Numbered from the stretch's first letter, positions 1 through 7,878 are shown. The stretch: 52,081 nucleotides of DNA from CAIYHK01 sp964638795 (GCA_964638795.1 CAZXAX010000005.1:1-52081), one strand, 5' to 3'. A program made the numbers and translations. The notes: a model not told the origin generated them from the sequence alone.

Positions 1-932
1 TCATGGTCACTGCCAGGAATAGTGAAACTCGAGACATCGGTGGCATGAAGTCCAGACGAAATCAGAGCATGGTCCAGCCGCACAATTCTTGGTGCCTTGC
101 GGTGTGGTCGCCAGGAGGGAGCGAGCCCACCAGCCCAACGTCCACGCACCCCGCTTCGCACATGCCGTAGAAATCCATCGGAAATCAATCGTCGGAAACT
201 CGGGTGCCAATGCGCGGCATTCAAGTCTCCGATCAAAAGAGAGGGAATTGTCGGGTCAATATTTCTACGCATGGCTTCGAAAGAAGGACGCCAGTCAATG
301 GCCTTTTGGTGATTGACCGGTGGCATCGGGTGCGGAGCTATGAGCTGAATCGGCTGCGTTGAGTGCGCAAGCGTTGCGACAATTGCATTTTTTGTAACCA
401 TCGGCTGAATGGTGTGCGATTCAAATCTGATTTTTGAAAACACGGCGATTCCGTCAGCAAGATCAGCCGGGCTTACTACGTGGTGTGGGTAGAGCGAATG
501 GAAGCCTGCATGCTCACGCAGTTTTCCATGCCACGCATCTGTGACTTCACAAAGAGTCAGCACGTCGGCATCTAGTGCTATGAGAGCATCCAAGGCTTCG
601 TCATATTTCGAGTTCAGATAGAGAAGATTGCCGTGGGCAACACGTAATTGTTCTGGTGCGTGCTTGGAGTTGTGCATCAAAGTTGAACTCAGTAAGGGAG
701 CCAGACGAAAAACAAAGATCGCAGTTGCCAAGCCGAACAAGCTGGCCATCAGATATTCCCCAACAAGAAGTAACAAGACTGCTCCAGCTCCAGCGGCGGG
801 TATCCAAAGTGGAAGCGGAGTTTGTAACCAAGCCACGATTCGCCAGCGATCGAATTCGAAAACAAAAGAAATGGCAACGAGCACCGTGACTACGCAGAGC
901 AGCACAACCAACACGTCCGCTAATGAGTTCAC
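1..932 (-). CDS. Membrane-anchored endonuclease/exonuclease/phosphatase (EEP) family protein, C-terminus cut by window
   Basis: The frame stays open from GTG at 932 to the window edge (310 codons, no stop), so the C-terminus lies outside. Residues 1-85 contain about three hydrophobic segments, as in actinobacterial membrane-anchored EEP proteins. The soluble domain starts near residue 97 and carries the family's metal and catalytic signature: Asn102, Glu129 in a LCEV motif, His201, GDLNAAHWHP around Asp236/Asn238, Asp287-His288, and a terminal GSDH at 307-310. The hydrolysed substrate (nucleic acid, lipid head group or other phosphodiester) cannot be told from sequence. GTG 932 is the most upstream possible start because an in-frame TAG lies in the adjacent tRNA. 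Only two bases separate it from the tRNA 3' end and no ribosome binding site is visible. Family assignment is firm; the start is moderately sure. Confidence 0.8.
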   Translation of the reverse strand, partial: MNSLADVLVVLLCVVTVLVAISFVFEFDRWRIVAWLQTPLPLWIPAAGAGAVLLLLVGEYLMASLFGLATAIFVFRLAPLLSSTLMHNSKHAPEQLRVAHGNLLYLNSKYDEALDALIALDADVLTLCEVTDAWHGKLREHAGFHSLYPHHVVSPADLADGIAVFSKIRFESHTIQPMVTKNAIVATLAHSTQPIQLIAPHPMPPVNHQKAIDWRPSFEAMRRNIDPTIPSLLIGDLNAAHWHPSFRRLISDGFLRHVRSGVRGRWAGGLAPSWRPHRKAPRIVRLDHALISSGLHATDVSSFTIPGSDH

Positions 933-934
933 CG

Positions 935-1007
935 TGCCGACGGAGAGACTCGAACTCTCACTTGCGGCGTCCTAAGCGCCGTGCCTCTGCCATTGGGCTA
1001 CGTCGGC
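935..1007 (-). tRNA. tRNA-Leu(UAG) with a short, class-I-length variable loop
   Basis: The reverse strand folds into a clean 73-nt cloverleaf. It has a perfect 7-bp acceptor stem (GCCGACG/CGTCGGC), a 3-bp D stem with leucine-like D loop CAATGGCAGA, a 5-bp anticodon stem with loop CTTAGGA (anticodon UAG), a 5-nt variable loop CAAGT, and a 5-bp T stem with loop TTCGAGT. The discriminator is A and CCA is not encoded. The anticodon, A73 and the 3-bp D stem fit leucine, but bacterial tRNA-Leu normally has a long class II variable arm, which is missing here. There is no mismatch suggesting decay. It probably decodes CUA and related CUN codons. Confidence 0.85.
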
Positions 1008-1022
1008 CTTACTGGAGATCTA

Positions 1023-1063
1023 AGCGTAGTGGAAGTGCCCGAAACGCCCGCCATGGGTACGCT
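1023..1063. promoter_or_regulatory. Divergent -10 boxes for tRNA-Leu (minus) and the IclR gene (plus)
   Basis: The 62-bp gap holds the octamer TACGCTTA in both orientations. On the minus strand TACGCT is at 1028-1023, placing initiation about 9-15 nt before the tRNA. On the plus strand TACGCT at 1058-1063 ends 6 nt before the GTG start of the IclR gene, as expected for a leaderless transcript. No clear -35 hexamers were seen. This is inferred from spacing alone. Confidence 0.4.
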
Positions 1064-1069
1064 TAAGAA

Positions 1070-1849
1070 GTGGCAAAAAGCGATGTAACTACTGGTGACA
1101 CCGAACAGCAGGGTTCGGCATCGGTTCATCGTGCGCTCAAAATTCTGAAGTGTTTTGGCGGGGAGTCAACCCAGATGCGTCTGAGTGATATCGCTCACGA
1201 AACGGGTCTTTCAATCAGTACGGTGCACCGACTCCTTGGCGCACTTTGTGCAGACGGTTTCATATTTCAAAATCCAGTGACCGAACGCTACGAAATCGGG
1301 CCAGAACTTGTTCGCCTCGGTGTACGCGGTGCGCACGATGCTGACGCGAAACACACGCGTCAAGTTCTTGACTCGCTTGCCGAAGCCACTGGTGAATCTG
1401 CGGCAGTTGCATTTCGGATTGGTGAAGTTGGGTTTGTTGCTGAGTGCACACCCTCTAATCAGCGCTTACGTTTTGATCACGAGCTTGGAAGCAGAATTGC
1501 TTTGCACGCATCAGCGATGGGCAAGGTGATTCTGGCCTTCAGTAGTGAAGATGTTGAGACCTCCGTGCGATCACTTGGCGAGCTCGAACGATTCACCACA
1601 AACACTCAGACTGCAGCAGTAGATCTAATTGCCGACTTGAAGCACATTCGTGAGCGCGGTTGGTCTCGTAATAATGGCGAGCGATACGAAGGGGTGGTCG
1701 GTATCGCCGCTCCAGTTTTTGACGCTTCAGGAAAATTCGTAGCGGCGGTCGGAATCCAGGGGCCCGAGGTGCGTGTGGAGCAGGAAGTCGCAGTATCTGC
1801 AGTGCTGAAAGCCGCCGAAGACCTGAAGGGCCGACTGCGAGCGGGTTGA
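1070..1849 (+). CDS. IclR family transcriptional regulator
   Basis: A 259-residue protein with both IclR parts. The N-terminal winged helix-turn-helix lies at about residues 17-78 (helices around MRLSDIAHETGLSISTVHRLL). The C-terminal GAF-like effector domain follows from about residue 90, with typical segments ATGESAAVAFR and LHASAMGKVILA. IclR proteins bind palindromes near catabolic genes and respond to a small-molecule metabolite. The two PLP enzyme genes start 55 bp downstream on the same strand and are the obvious targets, so the ligand may be their substrate or product; this is inference. The GTG start at 1070 is 6 nt after a TACGCT -10-like box and has no Shine-Dalgarno sequence. The length is normal for the family. 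Confidence 0.9.
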   Translation: MAKSDVTTGDTEQQGSASVHRALKILKCFGGESTQMRLSDIAHETGLSISTVHRLLGALCADGFIFQNPVTERYEIGPELVRLGVRGAHDADAKHTRQVLDSLAEATGESAAVAFRIGEVGFVAECTPSNQRLRFDHELGSRIALHASAMGKVILAFSSEDVETSVRSLGELERFTTNTQTAAVDLIADLKHIRERGWSRNNGERYEGVVGIAAPVFDASGKFVAAVGIQGPEVRVEQEVAVSAVLKAAEDLKGRLRAG

Positions 1850-1886
1850 CCTGCGACGCCTTTCACTCACGGGGTGGAGCACTTTG

Positions 1887-1903
1887 TTTGACATAATGTA
1901 AAG
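1887..1903 (+). promoter_or_regulatory. Imperfect palindrome with embedded -10 box before the first PLP gene
   Basis: TTTGACAT-A-ATGTAAA (from 1887) is an inverted repeat with one mismatch. It contains TAATGT (1894-1899), which ends 5 nt before GTG 1905 and could be the -10 of a leaderless transcript. An operator on top of the -10 box would suit repression by the adjacent IclR regulator. The site is seen; the role is inferred. Confidence 0.35.
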
Positions 1904-1904
1904 C

Positions 1905-3419
1905 GTGACCTCGCTTACCGAAACGCTCGACTCCGAAGCTCTCGCCACTCAACTCGGTCTTGCTGACCATGTGGTTGATGAGGCGTCGCTAAAGAACAGT
2001 GTCAAGCGATTCAAAGAACAGGGCATCGTCCTTCCAACCTTTTCTCAGCTCGCTGATCCTTCCAAGATCGATCGCGGTATTTGTGATGGATTGGATAAGA
2101 ACGCACCTGACGCCCGCAACCTGTTCCGCGTGCATTGGTACAACGACTTAGACGGCAACCGTGTGTCGGTACCGGATCACGTGGTACTTCCAAGTTCGCT
2201 TACCGGCATCCCGAGCCCAATAATTGTGATGTTCGGTGATCGCTTTCCAATGATCACCGCGCACAAAGTGTTGGCAGCGTTTTCATGTTTTGCACCACGA
2301 GTGATTACGGGACAATTCGACCCAACTCGTCACCGTGCAGTTTGGCCAAGCACTGGCAACTATGCGCGTGGCGGAATTGCTATCAGTCGAATCATGGCGA
2401 GCCGAGGAGTCGCAGTTCTGCCTGCGGGAATGTCGCAGGAGCGTTTTGATTGGCTAGATCATTGGGTGAGTGACCCCTCTGACATCGTTCGTACTCCAGG
2501 CACTGAGAGCAATGTCAAAGAGATCTACGACGCCTGCAATGAAATGGCCAAAAACCCCGAAAATTTCATACTTAATCAGTTCTGTGAGTTTGGAAACCAT
2601 GCGGGCCACTACGAGGTAACTGGTCGCGCTCTTGAATCAGTTTTTGAACACGTTCTGAAGAGCAATCCGAATCTCCGCCTTGCAGCTTTCACATCCGCCA
2701 CCGGCTCCGCTGGAACCATTGGCGCTGGCGATCGACTCAAAGATCATCACGGCACACAGATTGTTGCGGTTGAAGCGCTTGAGTGTCCGACCATGCTTGA
2801 GAATGGTTTCGGTGAACACAACATTCAGGGAATCGGTGACAAGCACATTCCACTCATTCACAATGTGATGAACACTGACATCGTTGCCGCGATCAGCGAT
2901 CGTGCCACCGATGAACTCGATGTGATGTTCAACACCGACGCGGGTCGTCGTTACTTAGTGGAGCGCAAGAAGGTTCCAGCCGATGTTGTCGCCGCTCTCG
3001 AACATTTCGGCTTTTCTTCGATCTGTAATGTGCTTGCTGCTATTAAAACTGCGAAGTTGCTCAACCTGGGCGAGAACGATGCGATCATCACAATCGCCAC
3101 CGATGGCGGTGCGTTGTATCCAAGTGAGCGTGTGAAGACCCTCGCCCGGCGCTTCAACAACGACTTCACCGAAGTGGACGCAGCGGAAGTATTTTCCGAA
3201 CACCTTGGTTCGGTAGACACCGACCACATACTGGACTGCACGGAACAAGACAAGAACAGAATTTTCAATCTGGGTTACTACACGTGGGTGGAGCAGCAGG
3301 GTACTCCCTTGTCGGTTTTCGAAGCTCGTCGTTCGCAGAGTTTTTGGCAGTCAATACGCAGTTACATTCCTGTTTGGGACGCATTGATTGAAGACTTCAA
3401 CGCCCGAGTGAAGTCTTAG
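1905..3419 (+). CDS. PLP-dependent fold-type-II enzyme, cysteine synthase/cystathionine beta-synthase-like, substrate unknown
   Basis: A 504-residue protein, longer than cysteine synthases (about 310). The catalytic core resembles the O-acetylserine sulfhydrylase fold. It has a candidate Schiff-base Lys121 in ITAHKVL, a substrate loop STGN at 149-152, a conserved stretch NHAGHYEVTGRAL near 231-243, a PLP-phosphate loop SATGSAGT at 264-271, and an IQGIGDKHIP segment near 310. About 90 extra N-terminal residues and a long C-terminal part (about 380-504) are not part of the minimal fold. The lysine context differs from the usual SxKxR, so this is not a standard CysK or CysM. It sits directly behind an IclR gene and before a second, different PLP enzyme, suggesting an amino-acid catabolic step. 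The GTG start is leaderless-like. Confidence 0.7.
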   Translation: MTSLTETLDSEALATQLGLADHVVDEASLKNSVKRFKEQGIVLPTFSQLADPSKIDRGICDGLDKNAPDARNLFRVHWYNDLDGNRVSVPDHVVLPSSLTGIPSPIIVMFGDRFPMITAHKVLAAFSCFAPRVITGQFDPTRHRAVWPSTGNYARGGIAISRIMASRGVAVLPAGMSQERFDWLDHWVSDPSDIVRTPGTESNVKEIYDACNEMAKNPENFILNQFCEFGNHAGHYEVTGRALESVFEHVLKSNPNLRLAAFTSATGSAGTIGAGDRLKDHHGTQIVAVEALECPTMLENGFGEHNIQGIGDKHIPLIHNVMNTDIVAAISDRATDELDVMFNTDAGRRYLVERKKVPADVVAALEHFGFSSICNVLAAIKTAKLLNLGENDAIITIATDGGALYPSERVKTLARRFNNDFTEVDAAEVFSEHLGSVDTDHILDCTEQDKNRIFNLGYYTWVEQQGTPLSVFEARRSQSFWQSIRSYIPVWDALIEDFNARVKS

Positions 3420-3431
3420 CTTCAATCCGCC

Positions 3432-3437
3432 TAGGGT
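3432..3437 (+). promoter_or_regulatory. Leaderless -10 box (TAGGGT)
   Basis: TAGGGT ends 6 nt before ATG 3444 and there is no Shine-Dalgarno sequence. The second PLP gene may therefore have its own leaderless promoter besides read-through from 1905. Confidence 0.35.
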
Positions 3438-3443
3438 GGACCC

Positions 3444-4721
3444 ATGGCGAACTTGGTCTGCGTGCGCTGTGGCGAAACATTGCCGGTCACGCAACCGATG
3501 TCATTTGTGTGTCCACGCGCAACGATCTACAACCGCCATCATTCATTGGTGCTCGATGAACAACCAAAGTTGACCGTTCGGGAATCGTTCAACCCCTTCA
3601 TTGCCTTTCGACGAATGTTGATGTGGGCGTCGTTTGCGGATGCGTTAGGGATGTCAGACGATCAGCAAGTTGACCTGATCACGGTCTTGACTGGTCGCGT
3701 GAAAGCAGTGGATGGTGCGGGATTTCACTTCACCCCTTTGCGTCGCGCAGACGATCTTTCTAAACACCTTGGGTTCAGCGATGAAGGTGGAGTGTGGATT
3801 AAGGATGAGACGGCAAATGTTGCTGGCTCACAAAAAGCTCGTCACATATTTACCGAGCTTCTTCATTTGATGTCACTCGAAATCTATGGGCGCGCGCCAT
3901 GGACATTCGCAACACGTCCGGAACTCGCGATTGCATCTTGCGGTAATGCTGCGATTGCAGCATCAACGCTTGCGGCATCGGTGAACTGGCCCATAAATGT
4001 TTTTGTTCCAGCCGATGCATCTGAAACTGTTCTGAACAGATTGCATGAACTCAATGCAAAAGTGAATGTCTCATTGCGTACTGAAGAGAATCCAACTGGT
4101 GATCCATGCGTACGTGAATTTCGTATTGCTGTAAGCGATGGGTGCATTCCATTTGGTGTCCAAGGACCAGAGAATGCTTGGTGCCTTGACGGTGGGCGAA
4201 CGATCGGCTGGGAGATCGCCGAGCAGGCGCGTATCAAAAACGTGGCGTTTTCAAGGGCATACGTGCAGGTGGGCGGCGGTGCGTTCGCCGCCAACTTGTC
4301 GCAGGGGCTTGCAACCGCCCAGCCCAATGTGAAGCTGATGGCTGTGCAGACCGCTGGCTGCGCGCCCCTGGAACGTGCTTGGCGACTCGCAGGCGAGACG
4401 GGAAGCGTGCGTAATGCGGGTTCACGGTGGGAGACCTGTATGTGGCCGTGGGAATCCACTCCGTCGTCAATTGCAGATGGCATCCTCGATGACGAGACCT
4501 ACGACTGGGTGAGTGTGCTCAACCAGATGGATGCCACGAAGGGTCGCCCAGTGGTTGCCAGCGAGAACATTGTCCGCACCGCATGGGACCACGGTCGTGA
4601 ATACACGGGAATCAATGTGAGCCCGACCGGAAGCGCGGGTCTTGCTGGATTGATTGCTGATCGCGGCAATGTTCGCGACGATGAAAACGTGCTCGTGGTT
4701 TTCAGCGGTGTACTTCGATGA
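3444..4721 (+). CDS. PLP-dependent fold-type-II enzyme, threonine synthase/threonine dehydratase-like
   Basis: A 425-residue protein. The N-terminus has a CVRCG pair (Cys6, Cys9) plus Cys23, like the partial zinc ribbon in front of some threonine synthase-like proteins. The PLP domain has a candidate Schiff-base Lys131 in KDETANVAGSQKARH, a phosphate/substrate loop SCGNAAIAAS at about 165-174, and a glycine-rich VQVGGGAFAAN stretch. These place it in the tryptophan-synthase-beta superfamily near threonine synthase and serine/threonine dehydratases. The lysine loop GSQK differs from the SxKD of true threonine synthases, so I do not call it thrC. It follows the other PLP enzyme by 24 bp. Its 3' end overlaps the opposing carbonic anhydrase gene by 20 bp. 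Reaction unknown. Confidence 0.7.
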   Translation: MANLVCVRCGETLPVTQPMSFVCPRATIYNRHHSLVLDEQPKLTVRESFNPFIAFRRMLMWASFADALGMSDDQQVDLITVLTGRVKAVDGAGFHFTPLRRADDLSKHLGFSDEGGVWIKDETANVAGSQKARHIFTELLHLMSLEIYGRAPWTFATRPELAIASCGNAAIAASTLAASVNWPINVFVPADASETVLNRLHELNAKVNVSLRTEENPTGDPCVREFRIAVSDGCIPFGVQGPENAWCLDGGRTIGWEIAEQARIKNVAFSRAYVQVGGGAFAANLSQGLATAQPNVKLMAVQTAGCAPLERAWRLAGETGSVRNAGSRWETCMWPWESTPSSIADGILDDETYDWVSVLNQMDATKGRPVVASENIVRTAWDHGREYTGINVSPTGSAGLAGLIADRGNVRDDENVLVVFSGVLR

Positions 4722-5214
4722 GTTTGCCGGTGGCGACGTCGTAAACAAATCCGCGGATGTGATCCTTGAACTTGATGAACGGTGAGTGATGCAGGCGGTT
4801 CATACTTTGGAGCGTGTCTTCAAACGGATCGGAAAATGACTCAATGGACCACGCTGGTTTGAGTCCACATTCAACTTGAAGTTCATCCTTGAATTCAGTC
4901 GGGTTAACTTTCTGTAGCCCACAATCTGTGTGATGGATCAGCACAATTTCCCGAGTGTTCAAAAGCCGCTGCGACAAAACGAGCGATCGCTCCACGTCAT
5001 CAGTGACAACTCCGCCGGCGTTGCGGATCACGTGAGCGTCACCGTGAGCCAATCCGAGCATCTGGAAAATATCCATACGGGAGTCCATGCACGCAACGAC
5101 CGCTAGGTGGCGGGCTGGAGCCAGCGAAAGCCCATGATCGGAGAACTCTTTGACATATGAGTCATTGTTGCTTAACAACTCATCTGTGTTGGGGCGAAAG
5201 ACCTCGTCGGACAT
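4702..5214 (-). CDS. Beta-class carbonic anhydrase
   Basis: A 170-residue protein with the beta-carbonic anhydrase zinc site. Cys42 is in ACMDSR (with the Asp44-Arg46 dyad), and His95 and Cys98 are in HHTDC. It interconverts CO2 and bicarbonate in the cytoplasm, supplying bicarbonate to carboxylases and helping pH balance. The length fits the short actinobacterial type. The ATG at 5214 is preceded by TACCCT with a 7-nt gap on the minus strand, so a leaderless transcript is likely. Only 35 bp separate it from the divergent clpP start. The 3' end overlaps the opposing PLP gene by 20 bp. Confidence 0.93.
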   Translation of the reverse strand: MSDEVFRPNTDELLSNNDSYVKEFSDHGLSLAPARHLAVVACMDSRMDIFQMLGLAHGDAHVIRNAGGVVTDDVERSLVLSQRLLNTREIVLIHHTDCGLQKVNPTEFKDELQVECGLKPAWSIESFSDPFEDTLQSMNRLHHSPFIKFKDHIRGFVYDVATGKLIEVHR

Positions 5215-5249
5215 CGTTTACAGGGTAGTTGGGGGATAGCCTCTAACCC
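5215..5249. promoter_or_regulatory. 35-bp divergent promoter region, carbonic anhydrase / clpP
   Basis: The plus strand has TAGCCT at 5237-5242, 7 nt before ATG 5250. The minus strand has TACCCT at 5227-5222, 7 nt before ATG 5214. With normal 16-18 bp spacers each -35 element would fall on or inside the start codon of the opposite gene. Two polymerases could therefore not occupy both promoters at once. Boxes and spacing are seen; mutual exclusion is inferred. Confidence 0.5.
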
Positions 5250-5840
5250 ATGAGTGAACTCGTTCCCAACGCCCTTGACGGCTCGCCCAGTCCGAGCAAT
5301 GACATCTTCAGCCGCCTGCTGAAAAACCGCGTGGTCATCCTCGGCACCGACGTGAACGATGACATCGCTAATCAGATCTGTGCTCAGTTGCTCTTCTTGG
5401 AGAGCGAAGATCCAAAGTCGGACATCTGGCTCTACATCAATAGCCCAGGCGGGTCGGTAACCGCAGGTATGGCAATTTACGACACCATGCAATTCGTGTC
5501 GTGCGATGTGGCAACCGTTTGCATGGGTCTCGCTGCATCAATGGGGCAATTCCTACTTACTGCTGGCACCCAAGGGAAGCGTTACACCCTCCCCAACGCA
5601 CGCATCATGATGCATCAGCCCCTCGCTGGATTGCGTGGCCAGGCTGCCGACATTGCGATCCAAGCCGAGCAGCTTGCATACACAAAGCGCCGTATGGCTG
5701 AGTTAATCGCGCATCACTCAGGTCGCGAGGTTGCGCAGATCCAGGCCGATTCTGAACGCGACCGGTGGTTTACCGCCGAGCAAGCCAAGGAATACGGCTT
5801 GGTTGACAAAGTGATCGTGAAGCGCGGCGAAATCCGCTGA
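5250..5840 (+). CDS. clpP: ATP-dependent Clp protease proteolytic subunit ClpP
   Basis: A 196-residue serine peptidase that forms the tetradecameric barrel used with ClpX or ClpC for regulated protein degradation. The catalytic triad is in place: Ser97 in GLAASMGQF, His122 in IMMHQPL, and Asp171. The SPGGSV oxyanion-loop motif is at 65-70. The N-terminus is short, with no obvious long propeptide. Only one clpP copy lies in the window, whereas many actinobacteria carry clpP1-clpP2 in tandem, and there is no clpX next to it. The ATG start is leaderless, from TAGCCT 7 nt upstream. The stop codon abuts the stop of the opposing lipoprotein gene with no gap. Confidence 0.96.
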   Translation: MSELVPNALDGSPSPSNDIFSRLLKNRVVILGTDVNDDIANQICAQLLFLESEDPKSDIWLYINSPGGSVTAGMAIYDTMQFVSCDVATVCMGLAASMGQFLLTAGTQGKRYTLPNARIMMHQPLAGLRGQAADIAIQAEQLAYTKRRMAELIAHHSGREVAQIQADSERDRWFTAEQAKEYGLVDKVIVKRGEIR

Positions 5841-6248
5841 TCACTTCCCGGATGTTGGCGGCGACACGTCCATCCCCGTTGCCACATCAAGACCACACTT
5901 GTCCTTGATCCATTTGCGTGCGCGTTCTGCGGGCTTTTTCGTTTCATAGGCAAGGTTTGCCAACGCTTGAACCGCAGCTTCGTCAGTGGTGTCGAGTTTT
6001 GCGGTTCGCTCAAGGAGCTCTGTGATCGCCTCCCAATCTTTGCGAACTGCAATTGGTGCAGTTTCGCCAACTTCTTTGTAGGCATCGACGGCTGCGCGAA
6101 CTTCTTCTTGGGTGAGCATGGTTGAGGTCAACTGTGGAATGTTCAGCTCGATCGCGGAACAAAAAGCATTGCCACTGCGCTCTTCTCCACATGCGGTCAG
6201 CGCGAGCAGTGCAAGGAGGCACGGTACTACCAACACTCGAACACGCAT
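5841..6248 (-). CDS. Small putative lipoprotein of unknown function
   Basis: A 135-residue protein with a signal peptide (MRVRVLVVPCLLALLAL) ending in lipobox LTAC, so Cys20 is the probable lipidation site and the mature protein would be anchored to the outer face of the membrane. The rest is a small, mostly helical, acidic domain with several short helices (around EEVRAAVDAYKEVGE and DEAAVQALANLAYE) and a cysteine near residue 118. I do not recognise the family. The start ATG 6248 lies after a GATAAT -10-like box with a 6-nt gap. It opposes clpP and is probably transcribed alone. Confidence 0.75.
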   Translation of the reverse strand: MRVRVLVVPCLLALLALTACGEERSGNAFCSAIELNIPQLTSTMLTQEEVRAAVDAYKEVGETAPIAVRKDWEAITELLERTAKLDTTDEAAVQALANLAYETKKPAERARKWIKDKCGLDVATGMDVSPPTSGK

Positions 6249-6378
6249 TATTCAATTATCCCAGCCTTGAAGCGCAGATATAGGGCATCACTGTTACACG
6301 GCATCTTTAATCTGTTTTGTAATTCATTTCCCCTCGCACACCAATTCGGGAGCACATCTGCCCGATCTCGGAGGGGTC

Positions 6379-7878
6379 ATGTTCGCCTCAATCAAATCAG
6401 CAACTCTTGTCGGCATTACCGGCACCGCAATGAATGTCGAAGTGCACATTGGCAACGGTTTGCCTGGGTTCACCATTGTTGGCACGCCAGATGAGGCATG
6501 CCGTGAGTCACGAGATCGTGTGCGTGCGGCGCTATTAAGTAGTGGCTTCTCGTGGCCGTCACGCCGGATCACTGTGAATCTTGCACGTAGCGGCCAGCGC
6601 AAAGGTGGTGCAGGGTTGGACCTCGCCATTGCGGTTGCAGTTCTCGTCGTCGAAGGAGTGATACCCGCTGATGCGGTCGAACACTTCTCGTTCATTGCCG
6701 AGCTTGGTTTGGATGGCCGATTGCGAACTGTTCCAGGTGTTGTGCCGTTGGTGGCCGCAGTGCGCGCAGGCACCGTTGTTACGGCCCCAGGGGCCGTGCC
6801 ACCAGGGCTCAGTTTTGCGGGCAATGTGGTTTATGCCGACAACCTCGCTGCAGTAATTGCGGCACTTGTTGGCGATGGCTGCTGGACTCATCCAAGCAGT
6901 GAGCCATCCGATGTTGCAATCGATACATCAACTGTGGATTTGTCCGATGTGAAAGGTCAGCCTGTCGCGCGCTTCGCACTCGAAGTTGCCGCAGCGGGTG
7001 CGCATCACATCTTGTTGTTTGGTCCCCCTGGCTCGGGCAAGACCATGCTTGCGAATCGACTCCCCACGCTGTTACCACCACTAGTGGGGGATGCCGCAAT
7101 CACAGCCACGCTCATTCATTCTGCTGCGGGGCTCCCAACCGGGGTCGTAGTTGCGCCTCCGTTTCGCGCACCACATCATTCGTCGTCCACGGTTGCAATG
7201 ATCGGAGGCGGAGATACGGGCATGCGCCCTGGCGAGGTAAGTCTCGCCACATCGGGAGTGTTGTTTTTAGACGAGATGGGGGAGTTCGCACCCGCAACCC
7301 TTGATGCACTTCGTCAACCCCTAGAAGAAGGCGTGGTTCGCGTGGCGCGCGCACGTGCCAGCATCACGTTGCCCGCAAAGTTTCTGCTTGTTGGTTCCAC
7401 GAATCCGTGTCCCTGCGGTGGAGGCGCCCCAGGTGCATGCGTTTGTGACGAGTCAGCGATTAATCGCTACTTGCGGCGCTTATCGGGCCCACTGCTTGAT
7501 CGATTTGATCTGCGGATTGCCCTTGGTCGTCCCGCTGCGGAGCAAATTGTTTCCACTGAATTAGGTGAGTGCTCTGCATCGGTGCGTGAGCGGGTTAGTC
7601 ACGTGCGGGGCCTAGCGTCCGCCCGCGGTTGGCTGAACGCCGACATTCCACAGGACCAGCTTGATGCGGTTGCTCCACTCAGCAAAGAAGCGGTCAAACT
7701 TTTACGCGATGCACTGGAATCGGGCAACCTAACTGGTCGTGGCTACCACCGTGTGCGGCGTGTGGGACGCACAATTGCTGATATTCGCCATAGCGGCGAG
7801 ATTGTGCAGGAAGATGACATCGTTGCTGCGCTATCGCTGCGCCAATCGCTTAACACCAGATCGAAGGTGAAGTTGTGA
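6379..7878 (+). CDS. comM: YifB/ComM family Mg-chelatase-like AAA+ ATPase
   Basis: A 499-residue protein. Residues about 1-190 are the ComM N-terminal (Lon-protease-like) domain, with characteristic GLPGFTIVGTPDEACRESRDR. The AAA+ module follows, with Walker A GPPGSGKTM at about 215 and a Mg-chelatase insert with VLFLDEMGEF (Walker B) near 295. A C-terminal Mg-chelatase domain ends with NLTGRGYHRVRRVGRTIAD. ComM is a hexameric branch-migration helicase that helps integrate transforming DNA. It overlaps dprA by 4 bp, so the two are co-translated. The rnhB/yraN genes that often precede comM in actinobacteria are absent here. GGAGGGG just upstream of ATG 6379 fixes the start. Confidence 0.93.
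   Translation: MFASIKSATLVGITGTAMNVEVHIGNGLPGFTIVGTPDEACRESRDRVRAALLSSGFSWPSRRITVNLARSGQRKGGAGLDLAIAVAVLVVEGVIPADAVEHFSFIAELGLDGRLRTVPGVVPLVAAVRAGTVVTAPGAVPPGLSFAGNVVYADNLAAVIAALVGDGCWTHPSSEPSDVAIDTSTVDLSDVKGQPVARFALEVAAAGAHHILLFGPPGSGKTMLANRLPTLLPPLVGDAAITATLIHSAAGLPTGVVVAPPFRAPHHSSSTVAMIGGGDTGMRPGEVSLATSGVLFLDEMGEFAPATLDALRQPLEEGVVRVARARASITLPAKFLLVGSTNPCPCGGGAPGACVCDESAINRYLRRLSGPLLDRFDLRIALGRPAAEQIVSTELGECSASVRERVSHVRGLASARGWLNADIPQDQLDAVAPLSKEAVKLLRDALESGNLTGRGYHRVRRVGRTIADIRHSGEIVQEDDIVAALSLRQSLNTRSKVKL

Noticed and set aside
3884..4483. 199-residue antisense open frame inside the second PLP gene
   Set aside because: Composition is that of a reverse-strand shadow; the plus-strand PLP motifs are clear.
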